The notes below the pieces were generated by a model. That model was given only the letters and a program-made list of their open reading frames with translations. It was not told the origin of the DNA and searched no databases. From assembly GCF_000699445.3 (NCBI RefSeq), contig NC_067195.1:21343287-21407286 (forward strand): DNA of 64,000 nt, read 5' to 3'. Both the position numbers and the translations under genes were made by a program. The DNA comes from Schistosoma haematobium (Eukaryota; Platyhelminthes; Trematoda; Strigeidida; Schistosomatidae). Shown here in pieces: positions 11,866-24,934 of this stretch (positions are counted from its first letter, which is position 1; each line of letters starts with the position of its first letter).

Positions 11866-14800
11866 GTTAGTTATTCATAAATTAAAAAGCGCAAGGAGGA
11901 TAATTATCGTTTTATTGCATAAATTGTTGAATACGACAAAGTTTAGACACCATAACCTTTGTTTCAACTGAAAGATAAAGTATCATAAAGATCACAGTGA
12001 TGCAGGCGATGACAGGCTAAAATTAATTGCAAGCTTCTGTATTCATCATTCGATTTTTTTCCTAGATCTTTAGTTTTATTATTAATTCATACTTCTTGAT
12101 TTGTTCTTTGTAAATAGTTTTTATTTTTATTGTTTACGTAGCATTGAGAATGTTATTTTGACCTTTCTTATTTATACAGTGTTACTTTCATCTTAATGTG
12201 CTGGTATAAGGCACAACATCTTAGGCATGTGTTTTTATACTCGAGCTCCTAATTTGTCTATTTCAATCTTAATTAGTAAGAACGTATCAACCATTAATAT
12301 TGAAGGTAAACGTCCACTACTTAGATCTCATTCCTTGTTTAACTACCAACTATAAAATTGTACCCTGTTTATAAAAAAACACGAGTTAATCTTCCATTGT
12401 GTTCTTACTACTGATCGCTATACGTGTGCTTATTGCTCCCTTTTTATAATGGACTGTGCTATTCCAATGTTTTTTACTAATTGAATTAATCTATGTTTTA
12501 AAAACATTACAATTGTTGGCGATAACCTTAGCACGATTCTGTGTACGGCAGTTTATGAACTCATTTGACGAAGTCGTCCATGGGTAAATTAGATCTTCCA
12601 GTTTACAATTGGAAGACTGATTATATAGGCTATGAATAATTCATTCATATTACTTATGACTGTGATGTTGATTACTGAGAGTTTTAAATCTGAAAGAAAA
12701 AAGTCAACTTCCTTCATGTTGAAGACATTTTTTACTGGTGAGTACCAAGAAACACTAGGACTAGTGTCTCGGGCTTTGAAGGTAATTGTTTCGTATCACC
12801 CAACAACAAACCTTTGATCTTAGTTGAAACTAAAGAGACATTTACCTGGATAACCTACTTATTTAAACAAAATAGTCTACAAAAATCATTACTGTAGTTA
12901 ATAATTATTGACCTAATTAGCAGTGATGATAGTTTTGGATTAGTTTTCTTACTTTGCGTTTAAACACCATATATACTGCTTTGAACATTACAAAAAAATT
13001 AAAGTCAACTATTTTCAAGCATTGTGCGAAGCAAAACAATAACATATATATATTGTCTTTGGAACACGTCTTGACAATAGAATTTCACAATTATGTGACG
13101 AATAATACAAACAATCCACTGGAAATATTAAGCCTAAACAGTACATAGTCCTGTGTATAGTTTAATTGAACAGTTACCATATATTGAATAATATCTCTTC
13201 CGAAAATATCAGTACTAACTGATTTTTGTCAACTGGGTCTTCAATTTGAATTATAAACTTTAAATTGACAGAATAGTTTAACAGATCCAATCCTACAGAT
13301 ATTAGTTTAAACTAAAAAACTCACAGTCTACTTTTCTAATTATGAAGCTGAGTTCGCACTTCTATATGAGTATCACTTACCACTAGGTAACTTATACGCC
13401 TTAACAATAAGTGTTTAATCAAGAATAAACCTTTGACCAAGTTTGTTCATTACAACTGTACTTGATTATTTAGTATAAACTAAAATGAGCTGTTTCAGAA
13501 TATTGGAAAGTGAATAGAGTTTAGTCGTTAAACCAGATATAACATTATACTGTGTAAACCAATAGTGCTGAAGTTAGGAAATATATTCAGCTTAACACAC
13601 TTCTAATGAATTTATGTCATAGCGACCGAAAAATTACTATAAAAAATTAAGGTGACTGATGGGAGTACTTAACCTGTTGTTAATTAATTTTGGCCTCAGC
13701 TACAAAACTCATGCCATATAATGACAATAAATGATAATTATGCTCTGAATAAGAATAACACTACAGAACTTTATACATGAATAGATACAAATCAAAGTCT
13801 TCCAATATATGAGAGCTGTACTTGACCAAATGAGCAAGAAGACTAAACTAATGGTTATGCTTTAAAATTATGTTCACCACCGAATTCAAATCTTATTTCC
13901 TTGATAGATAAGTAATTTTCGTACTTCACTAACAGAATCATCAATCAGTACAAAATTAGTCGTTTTATATGAAATATTCAATAAACAATTCACTGATGCA
14001 CCGGGGGCATATGTCACTCATTCTATGCGAGATAGATTGGACTGTGTCAGTGATTTCACTTATATTTAAATTAACATTAAGACAACATTCGAAAAAGTGA
14101 GGAAAGTCGTGATTTTGAATTTCATATCGTCAAGTAATTTCTTTTTTGTTTTTACATATTTCAATTCATAAATGGAGTTAAATAAGTGAGAAAAGAGTGA
14201 AATCCATTTAAAATGTGAACACGTAATATACTGTTATTACAGTGTTACTTAATCATTAATAAATTGTTATACTGACTCACCACCGTCTATTTGGTATCGA
14301 GTTTCAACCCGATTTTAGAACCTATATATTAATGTACAGCACTGACAAGGGACTAATTTAAAAGAAACATTTCTTCATTCAATTTATATGTATTTTTTAA
14401 TTTTTTAGTGGGATATTTAATGAAGTGTTATAAATATTGACAAATCAGTAAAAACGAATGTGTCAGCAATGCATATCGGTCGGATTGTTTTTTAGATATA
14501 AACATTTCGATCAATCAAATGCCATTCATCATATACTACACTCTGCTACTAGATCGCATATCTCTGTTCACAGGTAATTATTTTTAAGCCATATTATATG
14601 TTGTTCTGAAAGAACAACAAAGCATAAAGAAAAGAGATTTTGAAATGGCACAGATGTGTAGTTTTCTTCAATGGATTATTTCTAGTTTACGAATGCCTAT
14701 TATGACATAAGTATTTTGTCACAATATTTTTAAGTGTTTTGATACATCCTAGTGTAGTGAAATTTATTATGTAAATATTTAGTTAGTGAATTCCTAATGA

Positions 14801-14934
14801 TTACCACTGCTTATGTTTGCAGTAAAATTAACAAGTTTAGTGTGTTTTATTGAACAAACTTCATTATGAGACAAAATTAAAAAAGGAGGTTATCATTTCT
14901 TTCAACTTTGTATCTAGTATGTATCTCATAACAT
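11866..14934. other. AT-rich sequence without recognised genes
   Basis: Open frames such as those at 12632-12817 and 12954-13148 have no splice context or coding-like composition. I see no repeat family. Confidence 0.5.
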
Positions 14935-15165
14935 TGTAGCGGTAAATAAATCCCCAAAATAAATAGCTCTGTAAGTTTTCGACATTGGATGCTGACCACA
15001 TGTTTTAATGGACTCATCTAGCTGAAAGCGCTCGGTCATGCATCTGCACCAGATCACGAGTGGGAACGCCGTGCTCAACATCTACTGCAATTGCTAGCCA
15101 GATTAGATCAGACGATCCTCGAATACCTTTGGTATCAACATATTGAAATAAAAATCAGTGAGACG
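14935..15165 (+). repeat. partial LTR, family LTR-B
   Basis: Begins TGTAGCGGTAAATAAAT and follows the solo LTR at 46036-46356 closely for about 180 bp (shared blocks CATTGGATGCTGACCA, CTAGCCAGATTAGATCAG), then more loosely to about 15165. The 3' end of the LTR is not seen. Start TG and similarity to the other copies support an LTR. Boudicca LTRs are of similar size, but I cannot confirm that identity. Confidence 0.65.
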
Positions 15166-15478
15166 AGCTCTCTTTCTGATCATTTTGAATATGTTACAAA
15201 ACACTTAATAAAAGATTAAACATCAAAATGACAAACTTAATATTGATGTTAAAGAGCGTAAATCAGCTACAAAATTTATCATAAAGTGGTGTTAAGGTAA
15301 TTTCTTTATTTACTTACAGAACTATCAATATTCTAAAAATGTAAATCAAACACTTCATAATGTTTCAATCCCTGAAACTTAATTACATAAAATTATCACG
15401 ATAATCTTGACTATAGTCTAGTAGATAGAAAAGTATGTTTTTACTGCATTTCCAATAACATTGGTATATATTACCAGT

Positions 15479-15538
15479 ATGCTGGTCAGCGGCCTATGCT
15501 CCATTGGGAGTAACAGGCGTAAGTAAGTAAGTAAGTAA
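15479..15538 (+). mobile_element. extremely 5'-truncated RTE copy, 3' tail only
   Basis: Only the last 60 bp of the RTE 3' end is present: GGTCAGCGGCCTATGCTCCA, then GGGAGTAACAGGCG and a (GTAA)n tail. It is the same family as the copies at 1.1, 43.9 and 48.8 kb. Confidence 0.85.
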
Positions 15539-17216
15539 TGTAGTTTAAACAGTAACGCTGGCTATATTAGAAGTAGAATGTGAAACTCTCAGATTAAACA
15601 GACAAAAACAAAGACATGATTTATGAGTCCATTGTTTGTTGATCTTAGAAGTAAAGGAAGTACTAAACTGTTTGGTGGGTTATGAACTCGAGGCATTATC
15701 TCCCATAACCGATTATCATAATATACATATACTCTTCATCCCTCTTTGGTTTTCGGTAAAATTTTCATTTATGTTGATTTTATTTTCGTTTACTTAAAAC
15801 TTTTCAACCCATTTAAACACATGTTTCTGTCAGTTTGTTGTTGTAAAAGGTTCCGAATAATTTTATATGATAAAGAAAGTAACAATTGTTTCATATTTCA
15901 GTGTACGCTAATGATTTTAATAAAAGAGTATCATCAAAAAGTTAATTTCAGTTATCATTGTTATCATCGTCTCACTATACCTATCCATTTGAATTAAAAT
16001 GAGTAAACCTAGGTGCTCATCTACTGTGGTGGAATGTAATATTTGGCTTAAATTCTAGGTCTCTGGAGGAATACTGAAATCAAGTTAGAAAATAGGCTTT
16101 TTGTATGATCTTTGTAGGTAATTTGAACTGAAGTTCAATGGACAGAATTCAACCATGATCTAGAAGCCCTTCCAACCTCATCTACCCAATTCTAGATATT
16201 CATATTTTACATAGTTTGTTCATATTCAACTATTTCATCACGAAATCCTGATGTCTAGTTACATTAGGTAGAAAAATGATAAACTGTCAAACTTTTCAAA
16301 TGCATTTCATCAGTTGGGTTCACATATCGGTGCAAACTAATTCTACAGTATTATTTCACCCGTTTGGAATGTCTGTTTTCTCTATAAACAAATTAAGTTA
16401 GAATCAATAGGTTACTCTGACAACTCAATTTATCTGCTATTTTGTTTTTGCTAATTTGATTTTAATCCGAAGTAAATCAGTCTCTGTTTTCTTAAAATGC
16501 ACTGGACATTTTTTTATTGATCACAATGATTAATCTCATTACAGAAATTGTAATTATCCAAAATTCTGGGTAAATAGAGACGATAATACTGTAGAATGTA
16601 CTTCAGACGATTATTATGACGTTAATGTACATTGAACATTTAAAGAATGAACACATTGACATCACACTGTAGAATACCGGCTTGTACTTCAGGAGAAAAA
16701 ATGGAACTAATTTTTCGACGGATTATATATTTTTCATCACCATTACTGGTTCAACATTCAATATCGTTTGTAATTAATCATTAAGTGTGCCATCATCAGT
16801 ATCAACAGAGATACGAGTACGCGGAATTATGTATGAATCCTAGAAATGATAAAAATTTTACTTCTAAATATATTCTACTGAATCAAAGCTGCATAAATCA
16901 TCTAGTTTGGCAATTAAACTGTTGTACTCAAATCTTATAGTTGAAACAAAGAATTCTCAAATATTATCCCCTCATTCTGAAACATAGTTTTGAATTAACA
17001 ATATAAATCAAACATTCACTATATTGAATATAACACATCATAAATTTCATGTATAATGTAAATTAGCTGGTGTTGTTTTAACCGATGTTCATATCCTTCT
17101 CACCTTTAAACAAAGTAATTGTTTCCTAATATCTAATTTATATTCTTCAGTGAAATAGTTTATAAAGCTGTACAGATAAGAAATATGAGTATGAATCTGG
17201 GCGATTATTTATTTTA
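15539..17216. other. AT-rich intergenic or intronic sequence
   Basis: The 83-codon open frame at 15746-15997 is rich in Phe, Ile and Cys, as expected from random AT-rich DNA, and I do not call it. Nothing else recognised. Confidence 0.5.
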
Positions 17217-17417
17217 ATTCACTTGATATTTTTTACTTGAATCTTCCCATTGATGTTTTAGGACTGAAATTGATCAGTCTGTTATTGGCATATGTGCATA
17301 CTGGGCGTATGCCTCAATACTGCCTTAATTTACAAGCATTATAAACAAAGATGGATAGTGGCTAGCAGTGAAATCCAGGACGCGCGTTTCGTCCTGATTG
17401 GGACTCGTCAGCTGCTC
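17217..17417 (-). repeat. SM-alpha-like SINE, 5'-truncated, with hammerhead core
   Basis: The minus-strand copy runs from the hammerhead (about 17373-17417) to the 3' end at about 17217. The catalytic core is fully conserved: CTGACGAG at 17404-17411, stem II with loop CCAATCAGG, GAAAC, GCGTC cleavage site, and 3' stem strand CTGGAT. The 5' strand of stem I, which should pair with CTGGAT, is replaced beyond the last three bases because the element is truncated there. Stem I therefore cannot form properly, and the tRNA-like head is absent. Confidence 0.75.
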
Positions 17418-18865
17418 GCTTTGATTTTTCTTAAAATTAATAAGTTAATTTTTAACCCTAATCGGATTATTTGAAAATGATTTTTTTTATTGATATTGTT
17501 TACTCCCTCTGTACGGTTACAAGTACTCCGTTTATAGCACATAATAAAAAGAACATGTCTGAAATTTTTGACCATCACCTTTGTCCATTCTAAACATTAG
17601 AAACTGAAACTGAATTCAAAATTTAACAAGAATGATTGACATTTTAGAGTGGAACAATTGTTTCGTTTTTCAAGTGTGCTTAGACATTTTAATTGAAATT
17701 ATTTATTTTCCTATACTGCGTTGTACCATATGGTTCATCTATAAATATAGTTCAATATATAATGCTCAAATACTATTGTTACATGTGATGGTGTTACATT
17801 TTATCTGATATCTACTACTTATAGCATAATGTTTCACAGATTAGTAGTACTTTTGTTATAATAATGGTAATTTTAATACTCGGGTATTTTTATTATAATC
17901 TGGTAAAAATACCTTTCTCATGATTCTCAGTCATTAATTGGTAATTTGGATTAAGGTGATAGCCGTGACTTGGTGATTTATTATTTTATATTCAGTAAAT
18001 CAGTAAAACGTTTCAGCCGAATGGTATTTAAATTTCACAAAATGCATGGATTTATCTCTGATCAGATCCAAAATGATTTCATACAGTATGATAACATACC
18101 GTATTCTGAAGTCTCATCAAGTATCTTGGTTATTGGAATGATCTGTTGTCAACAGAAAGGATGATGGTAATTTAATCAGTGTCTTGACCTTTATACATTT
18201 TACCACTGATCACTATCACTATATTTAAAAAAATTCATAAAAAAACTGACTCAAAATTGTCAACTCAGTTTTATGCTTTGAATAACTGCATTGACCTCTG
18301 ATGACGACTCATACCTTGAAAAGTCTTCATATCTAGAATTAAATAGATTAATTAGCTTGTATGTACCTGAAGTAGAAGCATGAAATACAATGAATTTACA
18401 ATAATCTGCAAATATTATCACTTTGGCTGTTATTATCAGATTATATTTGCAAACATATTGTAAAAAATATAACTATCACTTGACAGTTTGATCTAACTTT
18501 CACGAAAAAACAACCGTTTATTGCGTTATTTTATTTTAATCTATACCTAATCAATATCAGTTCTAACAAAATGTTTATTTTCAAATCAGAAATCTTTTCA
18601 TTAAAATGTGGATTTTTTATCAGTGGACTTGAACAATTTCCAGTTGCTTTAATTAAGTATGGTTGTTATCGGAGTCAAAAAATCGGATAACTAAATATTT
18701 ATGATCAATAAATCAAAGCAGTTATAGGCAGAGTTAAGGGTGATCAGCTTAAGATGCATGATTACTAAAAGAGACTGGTAGACTGTAGTTCTTGTCAATA
18801 ACGACGAGCATATTCAGAACCTTAAAAGTGAATTAAAATATACGGTAACATTTTATATTTGTCCT

Positions 18866-18867
<2 letters not shown>
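17418..18867. other. AT-rich sequence
   Basis: Nothing recognised. The 64-codon frame at 17970-18164 is not supported by splice sites or composition. Confidence 0.5.

Positions 18868-18927
<60 letters not shown>
18868..18927. repeat. (AT)30 microsatellite
   Basis: Sixty bases of uninterrupted AT dinucleotides. It directly abuts repeat C, so it may have grown from the tail or terminus of that repeat. Confidence 0.95.
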
Positions 18928-18929
<2 letters not shown>

Positions 18930-19150
18930 TGTATGCTACTTATGTCTACAGACATAAGTAGTATGTAACATCAATCAGAAGTGAAATGCCTGGCAGTAGG
19001 AGGTCAAAAAGGTCTAAGTGAAAGGAACGGGAGTTTAAACAGAAAGTAATTTTAATAACACCTGGAATGAAGGAACGATGAAGTTTGTAAAGGAAAACTG
19101 ACAGAAGACGTGCAAATGAAGTATTTAATGTTTGATTTTCATATTTCACC
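18928..19150. repeat. repeat C, copy 1, with terminal hairpin
   Basis: Shares an ordered set of blocks with 28295-28480: GTATGCTACTTAT, AAGTAGTATGTAACA, CAATCAGAAG, GATGAAGGAACGAT, GCAAATGAAGTAT. Near its left end is a perfect 12-bp hairpin, CTACTTATGTCT and AGACATAAGTAG, with a two-base loop (18936-18961). The family is not recognised; it could be the terminus of a DNA transposon or the 3' end of a retroelement. Confidence 0.6.
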
Positions 19151-20500
19151 AGGATATTCTGTATATATGTAAACTGGAAAAACTGCAGCAGAATGATTTG
19201 TCCTAAAATAAGATAATATATGAATATGAAGTAATTTATTTCTAAAGTGTTAATTTCTTTTTGAAAATAATAATAATAATAAAAGTTTTCTTTCGTTATG
19301 TTATGTTTTGCTGAGAGTCATGTTTACAACTGTACACAACTTTCAACATGTACATACTAAATTCATATAGTGTTTTTTTATTGTCTAATGTTTTCTATAA
19401 TGTCTAATCAGAAGAGGTTTTTTTTAAACAAATGTTTCCTTTTTTGAAAATTTTCGATCTTCAGTCGTACAGCGTCAAACTGTTGATGCTTTTTTGTAAA
19501 ATAAAAGAGAACAAGGTAGTTATCTAAACAATTTCAGTTAAACTTTCATAATCTGAATCGGTCAATATGTTTTACATCCTTTTTTTCGGATAAAATAAAG
19601 TCAAAAGAAAACTGTTTTTAATGAATAATAAACTAATTGAAAAGTCATCCCACGCTCTAACTGTAAACTGTTGAATTCCGATCAACAAATTGAAAAGAAG
19701 ACATACTAAAACCACTAGGCAAAAATAACAAAAGAAACTGAAATCGAATTCATCACTTGTCATATCTTACTTCATTAAAACACAAATCTACACAATTTTA
19801 ACTTATCAATGACAGTGAAAACAGTTAGAAAGATTGTAGGCGCTTTATTCTTAAGAGGTTTTTCATATATTCTAAAACTGGGGTTTTCTTTATTTTTTTT
19901 AACAGAGAAAATCATTAATCACACGTTAATGTGATCTTATCTCTACTACTTAAAGATATCTTCATTACGATTGTGTTAGACAAGATATTTTACACAACCA
20001 GATGTCAAAGTTTTGACTAGTAAATTATAAAACCGATTCATTTAAAACTATGCTAAACTATCCAACAATGGGATGAAATTTTTTAGGGTGAATTGTTAGC
20101 ATTTTTAAAATGCTTTACATTTATGTTGAGTTTACTATGCATTTGAAATATTGGAAATAGACATATTCTTTTGTTTAAATTATGGATAACTCTAGTAGTG
20201 TTTCATTGGTTTTTAATGATGACTGCTCACTAATCTCCCTGTATCGTCATGGAAATTGCTAATTGGGGATAGTGTCAATACACATATTAATAGTATACGT
20301 AATACATATAATTTTCGTTGACTGAATTTGATGATTAACATCATATTTAATCAGCATCAAGTAAGTACATTTAATTAAATGCAACACATGTAAATAAAAA
20401 CTTATATTTCTAAAAACTTTCAAATGGTATAGATTCTACTAATGATTACTCATATATACATTGGTATTTCAAAAAAGTATGAAATGAATTCAATTAATAA
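19151..20500. other. AT-rich sequence
   Basis: Nothing recognised. The 63-codon minus frame at 19572-19763 is hydrophobic but has no splice context. Confidence 0.5.
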
Positions 20501-20506
20501 CTGAGT

Positions 20507-21110
20507 TTATAAATTAGCCGTATCGATATTCCAGGAATTGGGAGCAACTTCTATAATCAGCAACGAGACTCGATATCGAATACCTCTTGATGTTCTGCTA
20601 GACACCTTTGGAATCAAAACGCCTGGAACAGACAGGTCAGTTTCTGTGCAAGCAAAAAGTGATACAACTGTTTTATTGCCTAAATGATGGACAAATCGAA
20701 AGCACAGGCCAGTCACTCGGTTGCAGCTGGACCCTAGAACCAGATCCTACGAATATGCCTAAAGGGGAAGTGTTAGCGGGACATAGATTGGATTAAAGCA
20801 TGTTCCATGCACGATTGTGTTGGTGAGCTCTGATTGGCTAATTCTTATCTAATTAGCGCTATCTGATGTTTGGAGAAGACTCTAGAATCTTCTCATTGTA
20901 CAAACTATAGATATACTATCGTTTTTCTTATTGCGTTTCTTACTTCCATCTACGCTTGTCGTTTGGAATATAATTTCCTTCCTGTTAAACTGTGTTCTGA
21001 TTTGAGGACTTGTCGAATGAACTGGTGCTCAAGAATACTAAGCAACAGAAATAGCTGGGTTGTAATAAGAGAAAATTGTAACAATATTGTGTTTATTTCG
21101 TCGTAAAAAT
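20507..21110 (+). other. possible relic of a retroelement or coding region
   Basis: This stretch is less AT-rich than its surroundings. A plus-strand frame at about 20560-20750 reads as a coding-like segment (RYRIPLDVLLDTFGIKTPG, SVSVQAKSDTTVLLPK) interrupted by stops. It is followed by noncoding sequence with an LTR-like feel (GATTGGCTAATTCTTATC). I could not place it in a family. It might be a decayed gag-type frame plus LTR, or a host pseudogene. Confidence 0.3.
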
Positions 21111-23311
21111 CTTACAAAAGTTTGAAAATAAACAGTTCATTTTATTATGAATAATTTGAAAATGTTTCTCCAAAAAATGAAACTGTTTCTTCCAACCTGC
21201 ACTTCTTGAATAGGACAAGGTCTGCGGAAAAAAGGCCGAACCAAGCGACTTTCATTTAACACCGAGAAGATTGTTTAAGATATATTTTTCTTAAATATTG
21301 GTAATTTAATAATAATCGTAATGATGATCAGTTATTGATGAAATTTTTCGGCTTGGAGAAATACCCATTGCTTTTGCCCTCGGATCAATACGTAACGACA
21401 AATTTAAGCGGTTCTTGATAAAAACAAATACGTTTGACTAACTAATTGATAAGTAATAATAATAGCAATCTGGATGCAGTAACCTAATTTGCTATATCTA
21501 AGTGAGACCATTAAATGTCTTAGCGCGAATGTTCATTTTATCGACGTAATTTTAAAATATTCCGCTTGTCATTCTGTCCTTCCTTCTCCTGAATCCTTCT
21601 TTATGCCATCCGAATTTGAAATGATCTCGTTTGAATACAAAAAATAAGGTGTAATATTTCCATTTGAAGACAAATGATTCAAAGTGAATCACTGAGCAGG
21701 TGAATCATTAGTATAGAAACCAAAATGAGTTAGATAATCATATAGCCCTTTCAAAAACTTCCGAATCTTAGAAATATGTATGTCTGTAAGTCAATTTATA
21801 CAATTTTGAACTTAAATAAATGGTATCGAAGAGAGAATTTCTAGCTTCTTAAGTCTGAATACAAAACATTTCAGTTTTTCTTCTTCATAAATTGGACGTT
21901 TAATCCTCATTTATCAAAAATATCTACTTCGTTAAGATGAAGTGTGTTATCATTACTCTTAGAGTTTATTAACTATAAGAATTAACCATCTGAATAATAC
22001 TGCAATGAGATAATTCAAATAGGGATATTGCCTCAAACCTAATTTTCATCACATCTCACAGTTTATTAAAGTTGAATTCTGTGAATAATAGTGGGATTCA
22101 GGCACATCCACCTGACGAGTTCTTAATACAGCGAAATGTGCGTCTTCTACTCTGCTATAGGTCGAAGTTCAATTCTATTTCTATTTTAAATTAGTTTAAA
22201 AAACTTAATACATTTCTTTTTGGTTTCTCAAAACAGTGCATTTCAATGGTGAATTGTAATAAGAAAAAAATTGGATTTAAGAGTATTTTCAGTGTTGTCT
22301 AATAAAAACTTTTCATTTCTCATCTAGAATTATCAGTATCTATCGTATTGAGTGATATACATTTGTCTATCGTTAATATTAGCACAAATGGTGAAAAATG
22401 TACTATCATGCTGAGATAAAATTTAACGATTTATTTTTCGTTTATCTGTTCAATCAAACAAAGTGAGTAAGAAAAAAGTTTCATTCAAGTCTCCAGAAGT
22501 ATTAAGGTAAGAAAAGTTATACTGGAATTTAAATATTTATTTGAGAAACCCTGAGAAATACTAACACATTGACAAAACAGATTGATAATGTGGTGGGTAA
22601 AGTAAGTATAAATTAACTGTATTGTTCAGTGAAATTAAATAATTTTAAATTTTCTATCAACTATTGTTTGTACAATCTAGATTTGATATTTAAACTAAAC
22701 ACCAATGATCAGAAGACCAAGTGACAAATTAAAATCTAGAGTTATTTGTTTATTGTCATATTGAAAAATCAATCGGATATGATTAATAAAAGTAACAAGC
22801 TAAATAAGTAATTTACTAAAATTCTGTATTTTTTGTTGTTGTTTAATCTACTTTGAACTTGTCAAACTAGTCTATTCGGTCAGTAATAATGAAACTTGAA
22901 TGTAATCTGTAACTAATATCTACTTGAGTAGTTAAAAATAGACAGCCAGAATATATACTTCTTTTCATTTAGACTATAGTAGCTGACTAGCGACTTTCAC
23001 AAGTATTGATAATTTATTATTAGAATAATAGAAAGATTGTTGACATATTTCAAATTCATTACAAATTTGAATGAAATAGTAGAGATTTTTAGGTCTAACA
23101 CATTTCAAAGTATATCAAACTGAGATTGAGAATTCTTAGAATTGTTTAGTTTCAAAAATAAGATTTTAAATACCCTGTGGTACAGTTTGCTGAAGATGTC
23201 GAGTAGTTGTGAAGCAAATTTCAATCACGTGGATATATTTTTATGACCATAATTTTTGTTTATGTTCTCCTTCCGATTTACTGGAGTAGATATGGTTAAA
23301 AGATTTGAAAT
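21111..23311. other. AT-rich sequence
   Basis: Nothing recognised. Confidence 0.5.
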
Positions 23312-23599
23312 GCAAAGATAGATGATGGCTAGCAGTGGAATTCAGGACGAGCAGTTCGTCTCATCAGCGACTCCTCAGCTGGATGTACCTGCATCCTAGA
23401 GTTGATATTCACTCCGGGACTCAAACCGTCCACTTCAAACGTAATCGCGTTATCCATTTAGCTATTGAGTCCAGATAGCCTCCAGATAGTCCACCTATAC
23501 TTACACTGCTTGTGACTTAGAGCAATACCGAGGCAATCTGCACAGTACGCACAGATTTCAGCAAGAGACCGATCCTTTGCAGTCCTAAATAACAATGGT
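23312..23599. repeat. SM-alpha-like SINE, rearranged, with inverted 3' tail
   Basis: The minus-strand body at 23312-23490 contains the tRNA-like head (about 23410-23475, with the box B remnant) and the hammerhead block (about 23343-23388). Its own 3' region is missing. On its 5' side lies the family's 3' region in the opposite orientation (23505-23599, plus strand, ending in GCAGTCCTAAATAACAATGG). The hammerhead has CTGAGGAG, but GAAAC has become GAACTG and stem II is poor, so cleavage is unlikely. Confidence 0.7.
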
Positions 23600-23835
23600 A
23601 AGATTCAAACGAACAATCTGAAAATGAATTAGAAGATTTGAAATGCATTTTCGAAATGTGCTTTGTAATTGAACATTTTCCGCTAGATTTATTCGAATTA
23701 TTAAATCCAACAGTTATTCACTGTCTTAAATCATTATCACCAATCTTCCTTTTACAATGTCTGAGGTATCTCATCAGTTATGATATTCTTGGTGATACTA
23801 TTCCCACTATAGTTTGTGGTATATTTTGTTTTTAA
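23600..23835 (+). CDS. possible exon ending in a stop codon (weak)
   Basis: An open frame follows the SINE: acidic residues (SENELEDL), then a Leu/Cys-rich helical segment (DLFELLNPTVIHCLKSL) and a stop at 23833-23835. The switch from acidic to amphipathic sequence looks protein-like, but the frame begins within a few bases of the repeat, the acceptor is unclear, and no family is recognised. Confidence 0.2.
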
Positions 23836-24849
23836 AAGTGTGTTTTAATGAGTAAAATCTGTATTTCATTAATGTAAAATATTTTTAATTATGAAAATTG
23901 TCTTCTGGTTGTTTTGTGACTACTGTATTTAGTACTTCTGTTGACAAAGTAAAGTGTTAATATATTAGGTTATTTTGTTAGTGACAACCTCATCTGAAAC
24001 TAAATTAAAAACTAAACAAAATATATTAATTAAGACATAAAAATAATGAAAATTGGTTTGGTGAAGAGTTTTCTTTTCGGTAAACTCATTCTCAAAGCTG
24101 TGCAATCCCTAATACATACTTGTTTTTCAAGATGACTATCAATAATATGTCCGTTAATAATAATAATTGTAATTTATTAAACATGGTAACAGAGAGGTAA
24201 AATAAACAAAGAACACAAAAATGTTATTATTATTATTAATAGTCATATTAATGAAAAACTAAGTATATATTTGCAACTGTACAGCTTTGAAACTGAATTC
24301 ATCATAAAGAGAACTCTTAACTGAACCAATCATTTTTTATATCCCAATATTAATAACCAAACACGTAGTTTATAAATTTCAGAGTAAACAAGATTTCCAA
24401 TGTAATTTAAATTGCTTCTTTCACTGCATTATCACGTTTTAAATACAATCAGTTAGATTTTTATACATTAAAACATGTCAACTGTTTATGTTCCCTAGTG
24501 TCGAATATTTGTGGAAGCATTTTCTATGAATCTATAACAAGGGCGACCTGCTTGAGCATCTGGGCTACCTGTTCCTGCCATCTAGATATTTCAACAAGTT
24601 ATCTATTTTTGTTTGTTTTAATATATCATTATGTTTATTAATCGCATGACCTATTCTGCTGCGTTTCTGAAAAGTGTACAACCTTTCGTTGTCAAAGTTA
24701 CAAAAAACTCAATAAGAGCTAATGTGGTTGCTGGCAATATACAGCGAAAAGAATGTACATTATTCAGATGTTCATTTACTGGACTGCTAACATCTAACTG
24801 GCGATCACTCAGTATTTATCGCGAGGACCGATCAAGAAGAAAGAAACGG
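23836..24849. other. AT-rich sequence
   Basis: The 88-codon frame at 24631-24897 has a mixed composition but no splice support, and it runs into a retroelement tail. Not called. Confidence 0.45.
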
Positions 24850-24934
24850 AAACTTGTTGAAATACTTTGTGCTGAGAATTCTATATTGTACCAATAATAT
24901 AATATTGAATAAAGCTGATAATAATAATAATAAT
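24850..24934 (+). mobile_element. CR1-like retrotransposon 3' end, strongly 5'-truncated
   Basis: AACTTGTTGAAATAC, TGTGCTGAGAATT and ATAATATTGAATAAAGC, followed by an (AAT)n tail, match the 3' end of the element at 50.2-52.8 kb (52727-52803). Only about 80 bp is present. Confidence 0.8.

Noticed and set aside
18868..18927. (AT)30 as a replication origin or regulatory element
   Set aside because: A plain dinucleotide run in an AT-rich genome is adequately explained as a microsatellite.
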